Notes under the pieces: model-generated | Seen by the model: the letters and a program-made list of their open reading frames with translations, nothing else | Told to the model about the DNA's origin: nothing | Databases searched by the model: none | Program-made: the position numbers and the translations under genes | DNA from: Rapidithrix thailandica | Lineage (GTDB): Bacteria > Bacteroidota > Bacteroidia > Cytophagales > Flammeovirgaceae | Direction of reading: 5' to 3' | Length of the DNA: 64,000 nucleotides | NCBI RefSeq assembly: GCF_039710355.1 | Contig: NZ_JBDKWZ010000008.1 | Coordinates: forward strand, 62,001-126,000 | Shown: in pieces, positions 54,168-61,246 of the stretch | Position numbering within the stretch: the stretch's first letter is position 1 | How the letters are laid out: each line of letters opens with the position of its first letter

Positions 54168-54192
54168 ACAAACCAAGCCTTGGTTTGTGTTT
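54168..54192 (+). terminator. Terminator-like inverted repeat
   Basis: ACAAACCAAG (54168-54177) and CTTGGTTTGT (54179-54188) pair, with GTTTTG after. No gene is visible directly upstream, so it may be the relic end of a lost gene. Confidence 0.45.
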
Positions 54193-54209
54193 TGTATATT
54201 TTATACTTA

Positions 54210-54241
54210 TTTTCTTGTATTTTTCAGAAAATACAAGAAAA
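54210..54241 (+). promoter_or_regulatory. 14-bp hairpin abutting the lipoprotein start codon
   Basis: TTTTCTTGTATTTT (54210-54223), loop TCAG, then the exact complement at 54228-54241, whose last base is the A of the start codon. The structure would block ribosome access unless melted. It is a candidate translational control element. Confidence 0.65.
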
Positions 54242-54675
54242 TGAAAAATTCAAGTTTATCAATTTTGGCTTCTTTAATGTTATTTAGCTGTGGTATTACT
54301 TCAAATTCAAATGTTTTTGATAGTGATAAACTCAGAGGTAAGTACAAAGTAATTATTGATCCTGATATTTTTGTGGATGAGGAGAAAAATAACTTAGCAA
54401 GTGGTCTTGCAATGTTAATGTTATCTGCTGCAAATGCTGATGTTTCTTTCTCTGAAAATAATAAGTGTACATATTCTTATTCTCTTGGATCAATGGGAAA
54501 GACTATAAGTTTTAAGTATAAAATTGAAAACGACTCATTGGTATATTTAAAACCTGAGGGAAAAGACTGGGCAGGGCCAATAGTTATACGAAAATTTGAC
54601 GATTCATATGACAATATTGAATTGTATAAGGAAGGAGAAAAAGCACCTTTTACATTGAGAAAGGTGTCTGAATAA
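54241..54675 (+). CDS. Small lipoprotein, mobile-element cargo
   Basis: A 144-residue protein with a lipoprotein signal (SILASLMLFSCGITS; the lipobox L-F-S-C is canonical). The body is a compact beta-rich domain (KLRGKYKVIIDPDIF, CTYSYSLGSMGKTISFKYKIENDSLVYLKPEG). I recognise no family. ATG 54241 is the start, although the frame extends to a GTG at 54187. It is the first gene inside the presumed element, AT-richer than the host genes. The start codon is buried in a hairpin. Confidence 0.7.
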   Translation: MKNSSLSILASLMLFSCGITSNSNVFDSDKLRGKYKVIIDPDIFVDEEKNNLASGLAMLMLSAANADVSFSENNKCTYSYSLGSMGKTISFKYKIENDSLVYLKPEGKDWAGPIVIRKFDDSYDNIELYKEGEKAPFTLRKVSE

Positions 54676-54828
54676 CATTACATGTTATGATGTATCAAAA
54701 AAAGCTCTGGTTTACCAGGGTTTTTATATTTATCAATTTACTTAAAAATTTTGAACATACTTTATCTTATGTTATTGGTCAACCTATAATATGAGATATA
54801 GTGCTTAAAATATAAACCTTAAAGAAAA

Positions 54829-56123
54829 TTGAAAAGGAACGATTACCCCCTAATAATTAGTCTAGTGGTAATATTATTAATACTTATCTTTTCATTCATA
54901 TGTATTGAGCAAATTGCATTATGGGCTTATCCAAAAGATAATGCTCGAAATGGGAAAGTATTACAACTGATTTTAAATGTATTAGGAGGCACTGCTGTAT
55001 TATATGGTTTATATGTTGCCTTTCGAAGAGCCAGGGCAATGGAAAGAGGAGTTGAAATACAAGGTGAGGCCTTAGAAAAACAAAGTGAGCAAATAGAACT
55101 TACTCGGAAGTCCCAAATTGATGAACGTTTTAAAAATGCAGTAGAACACCTTGGTAGTGATAAAGAACCCATTATTTTAGGTGGAATTGCCGAACTCCAT
55201 CAAATTGCATTGGAAAACCATGAGATGTATGCTGAAGTGGTCTTCAATATTTTATGCAGCTATATTAGGTCTACATCTAATATGAAAAAAGAACCGAAAG
55301 ACATTAATAGAACAATAAATCAAACAATTATAAATTATTTATTTCAAAATCATGAAGTAGATAATTACCCCTATTCTAACCTTAGTCCCGATTTAAGTTA
55401 TTCAAATTTAAATGGTACAAATCTGGAAAATGTTAATATAAGTAATGCTAATCTCTCTTTTTGTTTTTTGCCAAGTATTAATGCTTCAACATTTACAAAA
55501 TCCAATTTTAGTAGTTCTAACTTCTTGAGTGTCGACCTTTCAAATATTAAGTTTTACGAATGTGAATTCTTTGAAACTTATTTTAATATTTCATATTTTC
55601 AAAATATTGAATTTATTAATATTAAGTGTAGTACTTCTTTATTTTCCCCAATTATTCTTAATTCTGAGTTTAAAAATGTTGAGTTTAGGGGAATAGAATT
55701 ATATAATAGTAATTTTTTTGCCTGTTATTTTGAAGAGTGCACCTTTAGTAGAGCTAATATACTTAAATCATTTTTTATAGGATCAGGCTTTAAAAACGTC
55801 AAATTTGACACAAATCTTTTTGGTTCTCTGATTTTAGAGCGGCAGGCTTTTCAAATGTTAAGTTCGTTGATACCGTAACTGAAACAAAGTTTAATGGATG
55901 TGATAGCAACTCTTCTGGATTAAGACTTTTACTCAAATCTAGATTAAATAATCGTAAAGAAAAAGAAACAGACCTAAGAGGAGTTAATACAACCTACTTT
56001 AGTGGGTGCAATCAAAATTTATTGATGGATGAGGATTGTATAGAAATATTAGAACGCTATGAAAGTCTTGAGAAAAAATTTGAGTTCTTAAAGGAAAAGC
56101 AAGTATATAATACGATGAAATAA
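54829..56123 (+). pseudogene. Pentapeptide-repeat membrane protein, frameshifted
   Basis: The first reading frame starts with TTG at 54829 and stops at 55878. It has two hydrophobic segments (about 10-28 and 47-65), then a coiled stretch, then DERFKNAVEHLGSDKEPIILGGIAELHQIA, the known prefix of pentapeptide-repeat membrane proteins. A-x-L/F-type pentapeptides follow. After the run of Ts at 55817-55821 the same repeat style continues in the -1 frame: SDFRAAGFSNVKF, LRGVNTTYFSG and an open frame of 99 codons to a stop at 56121-56123. A one-base indel explains this. No good slippery heptamer lines up, so it is more likely a mutation or sequencing error than programmed frameshifting. Confidence 0.75.
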
Positions 56124-56148
56124 ACTTTTTCCTATTTGTATAGAGATA

Positions 56149-56170
56149 GGCGCACAAGGGCGCCATTTTC
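56149..56170. terminator. Short GC-rich hairpin between convergent genes
   Basis: GGCGC (56149-56153) and GCGCC (56160-56164), followed on the plus strand by ATTTTCTT. It is small but well placed between the pentapeptide gene and the convergent gene ending at 56171. Confidence 0.45.
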
Positions 56171-56881
56171 TTAATGCTCAATACAAGCAATTTCTTCTTG
56201 TTTAAATTGCTCAACCTGTCCAAGGATGATATCCCTTTTTTCCTTCTCAAGAATTTCAATCATTTCAATACTCTCCATCCAACAGGTAACCGAAGAGTCG
56301 GTGGAATCAAGGCAGACTTCTACTTTAAACTCCTTCTTTTCAAATCCCACAAAAATGGGCATGCATAGAACGAACTCTATGGGAACATTGCTTGAAACTT
56401 GCTTTCTGATTGAATTAGTCTTATTGCCCCTGTCATCCCTACAGGCTTCAATTTCAGCCTCAATCTTAGCCTTAAGGTTGGATAATTCAGAAATGATGTT
56501 TTTGTGTGCATCTTGATCACGGAAAAGGTGGCGTTTGGTCTTTAAAAATTTCGCCATTTCATTAGGAGACATTTGTTTTTGGCCTATCCCCAGTCCTTCC
56601 AAATCAGGGTTAATTGAAAGTGACCCACTTATAAGATCTGAATATTGGCTATGTTCATTGGCTACAAGTGTGATATTGCGAGTGTGTATACAGTAATCTA
56701 CCCGCACTCTATCTTTCGAATACAAATGATTTCTTTTGCTCCAAAACTCAAATGGGGCCAGGATATTGGCTTTGATTTTAATTGGAATATGTCTGTTGTC
56801 TACGGCTGGCGCGGCCTCGCCTTTACGAATAATTACTTCCCCGTTTTCGTTGGGTTGTACTATGATTTGTGAGTTTTCCAT
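56171..56881 (-). CDS. Hypothetical mobile-element protein, 236 residues
   Basis: A soluble charged protein, with MENSQIIVQPNENGEVIIRKGEAAPAVDNRHIPI at the start, a middle section resembling a nucleic-acid- or protein-binding fold without a motif I can name, and a long helix at the end (MESIEMIEILEKEKRDIILGQVEQFKQEE). It is the promoter-distal gene of a leftward run of small genes. The function is unknown. Confidence 0.6.
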   Translation of the reverse strand: MENSQIIVQPNENGEVIIRKGEAAPAVDNRHIPIKIKANILAPFEFWSKRNHLYSKDRVRVDYCIHTRNITLVANEHSQYSDLISGSLSINPDLEGLGIGQKQMSPNEMAKFLKTKRHLFRDQDAHKNIISELSNLKAKIEAEIEACRDDRGNKTNSIRKQVSSNVPIEFVLCMPIFVGFEKKEFKVEVCLDSTDSSVTCWMESIEMIEILEKEKRDIILGQVEQFKQEEIACIEH

Positions 56882-56883
56882 TG

Positions 56884-57297
56884 TTATGATACTTTATAGG
56901 GTTTAAGAATAGTTTGTCTTTCTTCTGGCTTTATTCGCCTTTCGTGAACCAAACGGCCTGTCTTGTCGTAAAAACCTACCCGGCCCTCATGGTGGTCAAT
57001 GATCTTGTAGGTTTTCTCATGTACATTTTCTGCCTTGTGCTTGATCTTCTGTAAGGTGCTATTCAACTCAAGCTTTAATGATTTGATTTTATCTGAATAC
57101 TCTTTCATCAGATCTTTTTTTACGCTTTCCAAATCATTCAGCTTTACTGCTTCATCAGATAAGAGCTCGTAAAGTTCTGCCATCTCTTCGGCTGTGAATT
57201 CTCGTGTGAAACTTATTTCTTCCACGTCATCACAATACTGCTGTAGTGATCTCTCCCGGTCCTGGGGTATCACGTCCTCAAATAGGTGTTTATCCAT
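56884..57297 (-). CDS. Coiled-coil hypothetical protein, 137 residues
   Basis: The N-terminal part is acidic (VIPQDRERSLQQYCDDVEEI). Residues about 45-85 form a coiled coil with regular Leu/Val/Ile spacing (SVKKDLMKEYSDKIKSLKLE). It ends in a basic tail (RRIKPEERQTILKPYKVS). It lies two bases upstream of the 56171-56881 gene on the minus strand, in operon order. I see no named family. Confidence 0.6.
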   Translation of the reverse strand: MDKHLFEDVIPQDRERSLQQYCDDVEEISFTREFTAEEMAELYELLSDEAVKLNDLESVKKDLMKEYSDKIKSLKLELNSTLQKIKHKAENVHEKTYKIIDHHEGRVGFYDKTGRLVHERRIKPEERQTILKPYKVS

Positions 57298-57304
57298 GAT
57301 TATC

Positions 57305-57553
57305 TTAGTTTATTGCTTCCTCAAATAAATCTTTGAATTCTTCATTGCTTATCACAAAGGCTTTCAATTGGTTGAGTACAGCGATGAACACAATCCAATC
57401 GGTGTCCCTCATGATCAGCCGTTGCCCTTGGTGGTAGGTAACTAGCGCTCTCTCGCTATGCAGTACTACTGAATGATCGGGAATACTGTAAGGATCATTC
57501 ATATTGAACTGATATGCCTCTACATACCGCAGTTTTGTTTTGAAGTATTTCAT
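57305..57553 (-). CDS. Small phage-type protein, 82 residues
   Basis: MKYFKTKLRYVEAYQFN at the start and RLIMRDTDWIVFIAVLNQLKAFVISNEEFKDLFEEA later follow the pattern of small prophage proteins that begin MKYRKKPVVVEAFQW and contain a G-D-W-I loop before F-x-V-x-S-x-x-E-F. Here the Gly of that loop is Thr. These are common in phages of many bacteria with no established role. The assignment rests on pattern only. Confidence 0.55.
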   Translation of the reverse strand: MKYFKTKLRYVEAYQFNMNDPYSIPDHSVVLHSERALVTYHQGQRLIMRDTDWIVFIAVLNQLKAFVISNEEFKDLFEEAIN

Positions 57554-57641
57554 CTGTTTAGTGTATCAAGGGAGGGGTGGGTCAAATCTCTACAGGCTTC
57601 CGGCTATTAACCGCTTGTGGAGACACGCGTGTATTCCGTCA

Positions 57642-57956
57642 CTAGGGAGACCTATGGGGGTAGGGGGGTAATTGATGGTTCATCAAATCGGATTTTTTGA
57701 AATACACCCGCCTCCCTCTGCGAATCCAGGTTAAAATCCCTTTTTTCCTCCATTGTACGATGGTCGTCCGGGACACGTCCAAGAATTCACAGGCCTGTTC
57801 AATGGTCAATAACTCGTCCTTTTCTTCTTTCTCTTCTTGTTTGAAATTCTGTTTGGAGATTTCATCCCGTACCACTTCCCGGACAATGGAGCCGAAAAAT
57901 GATTTGAAGACTTCAAGAATCTTCTTTTCGCTATTCTCTGTGACTGTTCTTTCCAT
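57642..57956 (-). CDS. Excisionase-type helix-turn-helix protein
   Basis: A 104-residue DNA-binding protein. The last 50 residues are an HTH_17 (MerR-like/excisionase) domain (LLTIEQACEFLDVSRTTIVQWRKKGILTWIRRGRRVYFKKSDL). The first half is a charged coiled helix. ATG 57956 is preferred because it follows the DnaC-like stop by eight bases; the frame extends further upstream. It may be an excision factor or a regulator of the early operon. Confidence 0.8.
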   Translation of the reverse strand: MERTVTENSEKKILEVFKSFFGSIVREVVRDEISKQNFKQEEKEEKDELLTIEQACEFLDVSRTTIVQWRKKGILTWIRRGRRVYFKKSDLMNHQLPPYPHRSP

Positions 57957-57963
57957 GTATTTG

Positions 57964-58797
57964 TTAAATTTTATCCCTTGAAAAATCCCTGCAATCTCCA
58001 AAAGAGATCACATTGCACATGCGGTAGATCCGACTTTCGATCCGGCTCCTGGAAGGTATTAACTCCCCCGTATGACTTACTTCATCACTGCTGGCATACT
58101 TGGCTTGCAGCTCGTCCGGAAACATGTTGGTGGTAAAGTGGGTCAACATTCCGGAATGGGTCATCTGGTCAAAGCGGGCCATGATGACATTGCGCATCAC
58201 CCAGGTTTCGTTTTTGAAATGCCGGGCAATTTCCTCGTTCCCGATTTCGTCAAAAAGGTAGTGCTTCGGCACCTGTTGGACTCCCCGCTTGTAATAGCTC
58301 TTGCTGGTAAACTCCTTCAAACCTTTCAAGCCGGTTTCTTCGTAGCAAGTGTTCAACCAATGAGGTGTCGTATAGGCAAAACTGTTATTCCGCTGAAGCC
58401 GGTAATACTTCTGAAACGCGGCAAAGTACTTCCTGAAAAACTTTAAGAGGCTGGACTTTCCGCATCCTACCGGCCCGACCAGGTACAAGCCCTTGTCTGG
58501 GTCAATCCCGTATTGTTGTATCCACTCCGGCACTTCCAAAAAGTAACCTGCCGTGGCCCGTATGGCGTGCTCTTGTTCTTCGGTGTCTACTTCCAAGGTC
58601 CGGCCTAAGAACTGCTCGTAAACCGCCTTGAAATGCGCTTCGACGGTTTGCGGCTCCCTACCGGGCGAGTCCTCTTGCTGAGGAGACGGACTTGAAAGCG
58701 AGGGTGTTGTAGGACCGGTACTTGTAGTCATTTTTTGCAACCGCTCCTGTAGCAGATTGCTTTTTTGCCGGGTAATTTCTTGATCGATCCTTTTCAT
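57964..58797 (-). CDS. DnaC-like P-loop ATPase, phage replication
   Basis: A 277-residue AAA+-type ATPase with Walker A GPVGCGKSS at 108-116 and Walker B HYLFDEIG near 179-186. The first 50 residues are low-complexity (TTSTGPTTPSLSSPSPQQ). It resembles IstB/DnaC-type helicase loaders found beside DnaD-like genes in phages. Its 5' end overlaps the upstream DnaD-like gene by 140 bases; a later start at 58731 would cut this to 74. Confidence 0.82.
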   Translation of the reverse strand: MKRIDQEITRQKSNLLQERLQKMTTSTGPTTPSLSSPSPQQEDSPGREPQTVEAHFKAVYEQFLGRTLEVDTEEQEHAIRATAGYFLEVPEWIQQYGIDPDKGLYLVGPVGCGKSSLLKFFRKYFAAFQKYYRLQRNNSFAYTTPHWLNTCYEETGLKGLKEFTSKSYYKRGVQQVPKHYLFDEIGNEEIARHFKNETWVMRNVIMARFDQMTHSGMLTHFTTNMFPDELQAKYASSDEVSHTGELIPSRSRIESRIYRMCNVISFGDCRDFSRDKI

Positions 58798-59596
58798 AGC
58801 GGTTCAATTCATTCATGAGAAATTTGTTGAAGCTGTTGAACACATGCCTGGGCTCGTGAAAGTCCACCCCAATGGCAAAGGTTTCAAACTTGTCCAGGCA
58901 GCTTTCTAGAAAATGTTGATGCGGCAAGTCCCTTCGCTTGGCATTCAAGGGAGCGTTGTAGTGGTTCACCAAGTAAGCCTTGATGGATTCCACGGGTTTG
59001 CCCTCTACATGCCAGTTGGCTTTTTGCGGCTGGGGTTCTTGGTCTTGGGTCTCCTCTCCCTGCACCCTCTCCTCTACATCCTTATCTTTTTCTTTATCCT
59101 TATCTTTAACCCTTTGCAAAGACTTATTAAAGTCTATTGAAAGGGTTTCTTTACCCTTATGTAAGTCTGTAGAAAGAGTTAGATAAGGTTGAGATAAATC
59201 TTTAGACAGGGTAAACCGCTCAATCAATGCTTTTTCAATCGGTAATAAGCGCTGAATATCCCGGATGTTTACTTTGTTATCATACAAGGCTTTGATAACA
59301 GATAAGTGTATACGGTTATTGGCTTTTAACTGCTTGTACTGCAATTTTAAAAAGTCCGTCAGCAACAAACTTCCGTTCTCAAGTTCAAGCACCCGTCCCG
59401 CTAACTCTTCAATAAATTTCGAAAGTTCCGGCTGCAAGCCGTAAATAAAGACAAACTTCTTCAACTTCCTGGTGTTGAAAATTCCGGCATGATCGCAGGT
59501 ACTCATTGCATATTGGTACAAGCATTTGGTTTCAATGCTGGCTTCTATAAACCAATCCTCTTCGATCATACCCGTATCGAAAAATCTCTTTGCCAT
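58658..59596 (-). CDS. DnaD-like phage replication organiser
   Basis: A 312-residue protein. The N-terminal half has the pattern of winged-helix phage replication proteins (MAKRFFDTGMIEEDWF, YQYAMSTCDHAGIFN, ELENGSLLLTDFLKLQYKQLK). A charged linker (KDKDKEKDKDVEERVQG) and a helical C-terminus follow. Such proteins bind the origin and recruit the helicase loader; the overlapping DnaC-like gene next in line supports this. A phage origin may lie inside this gene. Confidence 0.75.
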   Translation of the reverse strand: MAKRFFDTGMIEEDWFIEASIETKCLYQYAMSTCDHAGIFNTRKLKKFVFIYGLQPELSKFIEELAGRVLELENGSLLLTDFLKLQYKQLKANNRIHLSVIKALYDNKVNIRDIQRLLPIEKALIERFTLSKDLSQPYLTLSTDLHKGKETLSIDFNKSLQRVKDKDKEKDKDVEERVQGEETQDQEPQPQKANWHVEGKPVESIKAYLVNHYNAPLNAKRRDLPHQHFLESCLDKFETFAIGVDFHEPRHVFNSFNKFLMNELNRYEKDRSRNYPAKKQSATGAVAKNDYKYRSYNTLAFKSVSSARGLAR

Positions 59597-59601
59597 ACTT
59601 C

Positions 59602-59826
59602 TTAGTTTTTAGTTAATTCAAAGAATTGTAGTAGTGTAATCACCAAAGCACTGATAAAGGCAAGTTTCAGCACCAATGCTTCCAAAATGATATGATGAAT
59701 GTGCCGGCCATCCAGCCAGGCAATAAAAAAACGGAATTCGTAAACCACGATAGCAAGGGCCAATACAAAGAGGCTTATTACACAAACAAGTGTCTTCCTC
59801 CTTTGTACGGTTTGTTTGTTTTTCAT
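59602..59826 (-). CDS. Small two-segment membrane protein
   Basis: A 74-residue protein with a basic N-terminus and two hydrophobic segments (TLVCVISLFVLALAIVVYEF; ALVLKLAFISALVITLLQFF). No family was recognised. It is close-packed in the leftward operon, five bases before the DnaD-like gene. Confidence 0.6.
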   Translation of the reverse strand: MKNKQTVQRRKTLVCVISLFVLALAIVVYEFRFFIAWLDGRHIHHIILEALVLKLAFISALVITLLQFFELTKN

Positions 59827-59829
59827 GGT

Positions 59830-60159
59830 TTAAGAGTTTGGAGGATCGTAGAAGTCAATTTTCAAATAGTGCGTTCTGCTGTTCGTCTTTTTCTCCTCCT
59901 TCATTTCCACCAGTCGCAGAGAAAGGATTTCCTGTGTTTCCCCTTTGTATTTGATTTTCTTTAACCGCTCCATCACTTCCGGTTCGTTTAAGGCCTCCGC
60001 CAGTACGGTCAGGTTCAGATTGATCTGATAGGAATACCTTCCTTTCTTGGCCGCGCCCAGGTAGTAAAACGGTTCTCTTGCTTTGTTACTCATCTGTTGT
60101 TTTTTGTATTCAAGTAAAGCGTTGCGGGTTTTGACTAGCGCCAAAAGGTTGTTTTTCAT
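59830..60159 (-). CDS. Hypothetical phage protein, 109 residues
   Basis: A soluble basic protein (AAKKGRYSYQINLNLTVLAEALNEPEVMERLKKI). It begins in the ATGA overlap with the preceding gene. No known domain was recognised; operon position suggests an early phage gene. Confidence 0.6.
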   Translation of the reverse strand: MKNNLLALVKTRNALLEYKKQQMSNKAREPFYYLGAAKKGRYSYQINLNLTVLAEALNEPEVMERLKKIKYKGETQEILSLRLVEMKEEKKTNSRTHYLKIDFYDPPNS

Positions 60160-60356
60160 CCCAGTTTCTGCTTGGCATTGGCACGCATAAATTCATGCCG
60201 GTCCCAGTTAGTGCGGTCATGGCATTCCGATTCCATCAACATGAGGTCAGCCCGTTTCGATAGCGCCTCGTAGTTCTTCTGTTCGGTAAAGGTTTTGGCG
60301 TTCTTGGTGAATTCAGAGAGCATTTCCTGAAGCTCCCGGTGCTCTGAGGTTGTCAT
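60156..60356 (-). CDS. Hypothetical phage protein, 66 residues
   Basis: A helical charged protein (MTTSEHRELQEMLSEFTKNAKTF, then ESECHDRTNWDRHEFMRANAKQKLG). Its TGA overlaps the next start as ATGA, so the two are coupled. No family was recognised. Confidence 0.55.
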   Translation of the reverse strand: MTTSEHRELQEMLSEFTKNAKTFTEQKNYEALSKRADLMLMESECHDRTNWDRHEFMRANAKQKLG

Positions 60357-60424
60357 AGCGATTCACTTTTTTAGTAAAAAATTATAACTATTTGAAGCAA
60401 AATGCTGTTGAATTAATCAAAATG

Positions 60425-60454
60425 TTGAATATATTCAATATTCTATTACTTTTG
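60425..60454 (+). promoter_or_regulatory. Plus-strand promoter with palindromic operator
   Basis: TACTTTTG (60447-60454) fits the Bacteroidota -7 element. The -33 area overlaps the perfect palindrome TTGAATATATTCAA (60425-60438). The transcript would run antisense to the gene at 60502-60705 and reach a 25-codon frame starting ATG 60486. Confidence 0.4.
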
Positions 60455-60501
60455 TTACGTAATTCATTAACCAAAATTCAAAAAAATGAAAACTCCTATG
60501 G

Positions 60502-60705
60502 TTACCTTCGTTTCAGTTCTTCCGCATAGTCCGCCACCTCCCGGTTCTTTTCCGCCATTTTCTTAAGCAGCGGGATAATCCCCCTATAGTCTTTTCGATC
60601 GCCTGTTAAGACTAAGTACATGATTGTTTCGCTAATGCCCAATAGGCGGCAAGCTTCAGCCTGGTCTCCTCTCCGGAGATTCGGGATTTCTATTTTTTTC
60701 TTCAT
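60502..60705 (-). CDS. Cro-like small early protein
   Basis: A 67-residue protein with a helix-turn-helix-like core (GDQAEACRLLGISETIMYLVLTGDRKDYRG). It is the first gene leftward from the switch region and divergent from the XRE repressor. The position fits a Cro or early activator role. Its start codon lies inside operator-like site 60701-60714. Confidence 0.65.
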   Translation of the reverse strand: MKKKIEIPNLRRGDQAEACRLLGISETIMYLVLTGDRKDYRGIIPLLKKMAEKNREVADYAEELKRR

Positions 60706-60793
60706 TGTAATGATGTTATTTGATTATAAAACAAACATAATCATTATAATGATAAATAGCAAATTAATATACAATATTATCAGTATAAATGAT
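60701..60793. promoter_or_regulatory. Three operator-like sites of a phage-type switch
   Basis: The middle site ATCATTATAATGAT (60740-60753) is a perfect 14-bp palindrome. TTCATTGTAATGAT (60701-60714) matches it at 12 of 14 positions and covers the start of the leftward gene. ATCAGTATAAATGAT (60779-60793) is the same sequence with one substitution and one inserted base, and ends two bases before the repressor start. This is the layout of an OR-type switch. Confidence 0.6.
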
Positions 60794-60795
60794 AT

Positions 60796-61179
60796 ATGGA
60801 TTATTTTAGCACAAACATCAAGTATTTAAGAAAAACCAAAAGGTTTAGCACTAAGGAGATGGGGGATGAACTTGGAATTAGTAGCGGTGCAGTTTCAGCC
60901 TATGAGAATGACAAAAATATACCATCCCTCACTGTAGTACTCAAATATTGCGAGTATTTTAATGTGGAAATTGAAGATATAGTTCATAAAGATATTTATA
61001 GAGATAAACCTTCTGTAAAACAACATATTAATAATATCAACCAACTTTCAAAAAACTTAGAGAATGACAAAGATGAAGTGATCAAAAACCAAAATATGTT
61101 GATCAACATCTTACAAGAAAGGCTAAAAACATTTGAAGATAAGGTGAAAACTCTTGAAGAGCAGTTGAAAACGAAGTGA
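60796..61179 (+). CDS. XRE-family repressor with coiled-coil tail
   Basis: A 127-residue protein with an N-terminal Cro/CI-type HTH (NIKYLRKTKRFSTKEMGDEL, then GISSGAVSAYENDKNIPSL) and a C-terminal coiled coil (about 75-125, ILQERLKTFEDKVKTLEEQL) for oligomerisation, rather than an S24 peptidase domain. It is divergent from the early operon and most likely the lysogeny or maintenance repressor. Lack of a peptidase domain implies induction by something other than RecA-mediated self-cleavage. Confidence 0.85.
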   Translation: MDYFSTNIKYLRKTKRFSTKEMGDELGISSGAVSAYENDKNIPSLTVVLKYCEYFNVEIEDIVHKDIYRDKPSVKQHINNINQLSKNLENDKDEVIKNQNMLINILQERLKTFEDKVKTLEEQLKTK

Positions 61180-61190
61180 TTATAGCAGAA

Positions 61191-61225
61191 AGGAGGCGTA
61201 TTAGGCCTCCTGGTATTTTATTTTG
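61191..61225. terminator. Terminator after repressor gene
   Basis: AGGAGGC (61191-61197) pairs with GCCTCCT (61205-61211), followed by T-rich sequence. It separates the repressor from the convergent exonuclease gene. Confidence 0.65.
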
Positions 61226-61246
61226 TATGTTTTCTTAGCCAATGTT

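Larger units (their letters stand above)
53522..54240. other. 719-bp junction between host chromosome and mobile element
   Basis: No gene was seen. It holds the promoter side of the large T9SS gene, a strong terminator (53894-53934), the tRNA 3'-end fragment (53967-53987), a TGTGACAATATTGTGGCA partial palindrome near 54030, a CAAACCA/TGGTTTG terminator-like repeat at 54168-54192, and a start-codon hairpin at 54210-54241. Confidence 0.5.

Noticed and set aside
53988..54240. An integrase gene next to the tRNA fragment
   Set aside because: No open frame with tyrosine recombinase motifs occurs here; the TGTGACAATATTGTGGCA palindrome alone is not enough. The integrase is expected at the other end.
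55810..55840. Programmed -1 frameshift in the pentapeptide gene
   Set aside because: The T-run does not form an in-phase X-XXY-YYZ heptamer, so an indel or sequencing error is more likely.
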